Assembly: GCA_946534775.1 (NCBI GenBank)
Contig: CAMNCZ010000004.1
Coordinates: 1 to 13,883, forward strand
Length of the DNA stretch: 13,883 nt
Reading direction: 5' to 3'
Source of the DNA: an uncultured Eubacteriaceae bacterium
Lineage (GTDB): Bacteria; Bacillota; Clostridia; Lachnospirales; CAG-274
Below are positions 13,567-13,883 of the stretch, piece by piece. How positions within the stretch are numbered: position 1 is the first letter of the stretch; every line of letters starts with the position of its first letter. Made by a program: the position numbers and the translations under genes. The notes beneath the pieces were generated by a model that worked only from the letters and a program-made list of their open reading frames with translations, did not search any database and had not been told where the DNA came from.

Positions 13567-13821
13567 ATGGATGCAAATAAAAAATTAAGCACTGAAGAAC
13601 TGAAAAACATAACGGGCGGCAATACAGCCAAAGGTTCAGAGATAATCGGTATAATCGGTATGGAAAACTATGATACGGAGCAGAAAAAATGCCCCAAATG
13701 TCAGGGTACAAAGCTTATGTACAGAACATTTATCGCTGATGACGGCAAAACAACAAAGATAGGTCAGATATGCGAATGCGGCTATGCTTGGACTATCGGC
13801 AACAAAACAGGTGAATTATAA
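13567..13821 (+). CDS. Small protein with double-glycine leader and Cys4 zinc-ribbon-like core (copy 2)
   Basis: An 84-residue paralogue of the upstream gene. ATG 13567 is preferred over the in-frame GTG at 13558 because AAAGGG (13553-13558) then stands 8 bases upstream. The leader KLSTEELKNITGG (6-18) is a textbook match to the LSxxEL-x-x-I-x-GG pattern of double-glycine leaders. The core has CPKC (42-45), Cys69 and Cys71 and then GYAWTIG. The distance between the first Cys pair and the third Cys is 24 residues in both copies, while the last pair is spaced differently (CxC here, CxxxxC in copy 1). A hairpin terminator begins 9 bases after the stop. It is probably cotranscribed with copy 1. 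Confidence 0.78.
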   Translation: MDANKKLSTEELKNITGGNTAKGSEIIGIIGMENYDTEQKKCPKCQGTKLMYRTFIADDGKTTKIGQICECGYAWTIGNKTGEL

Positions 13822-13829
13822 AAGAGTGT

Positions 13830-13881
13830 AGGGGCTGTCGCATTAAGATTTTTTACAAAAATCAGCGAATAAGCCCCTTTT
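13830..13881 (+). terminator. Long imperfect hairpin ending in a T tract
   Basis: Three nested stems: AGGGGCT/AGCCCCT (13830-13836 with 13872-13878), TCGC/GCGA (13838-13841 with 13865-13868) and GATTTTT/AAAAATC (13847-13853 with 13857-13863), then TTT. It follows the stop codon of the second leader-peptide gene by 8 bases, so a terminator is the simplest reading. The GGGGCTGTCGCATTAAG edge also looks like the end of a mobile or miniature repeat, and the window stops just after it. Confidence 0.6.
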
Positions 13882-13883
13882 AA

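Overview
The window looks like a chromosomal segment of a low-to-mid GC, Gram-positive anaerobe of the Clostridia, probably an Oscillospiraceae/Ruminococcus or [Eubacterium] siraeum-like gut bacterium. That is inferred from strong AGGAGG-type ribosome binding sites, TTGAAA/TATAAT promoters with 17-base spacing, A+T-rich intergenic DNA, and the gene families present. No rRNA, tRNA, CRISPR array or complete insertion sequence was seen.

Layout. (1) 1-274: 3' end of an unrecognised, frameshifted gene, followed by about 430 bases without a supportable gene. (2) 773-6486 (+): a signalling block with a large soluble hybrid histidine kinase (PAS domains, HisKA, ATPase, two receivers), a decayed receiver remnant of a second kinase, a REC-GGDEF-EAL protein with a degenerate GGDEF and an intact-looking EAL site, and an Hpt phosphotransfer protein. 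This reads as a phosphorelay that controls cyclic-di-GMP breakdown. (3) 6779-8884 (-): a PPC/DUF296 protein, a membrane-anchored HAD phosphatase, and a collapsed AIM24-family pseudogene that still has its promoter and RBS. (4) 9143-11453 (+): an SLC1-type symporter with a degenerate RsbW-like ATPase domain fused to its N-terminus, followed 19 bases later by a membrane-anchored half of a solute-binding domain fused to a second such ATPase-like domain. (5) 11477-13034: a small GTG-start gene (-), divergent tspO (+), and a TetR regulator (-). (6) 13270-13821 (+): two tandem small genes, divergent from tetR, each with a double-glycine bacteriocin-type leader followed by a Cys4 zinc-ribbon-like core. 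A long inverted repeat lies between tetR and these genes.

The parts most likely to be undescribed are the pair of transport proteins that both carry ATPase-like domains (9143-11453) and the double-glycine/zinc-ribbon peptide pair beside a TetR gene (12450-13821). Family assignments come from reading motifs by eye. No database search was run.
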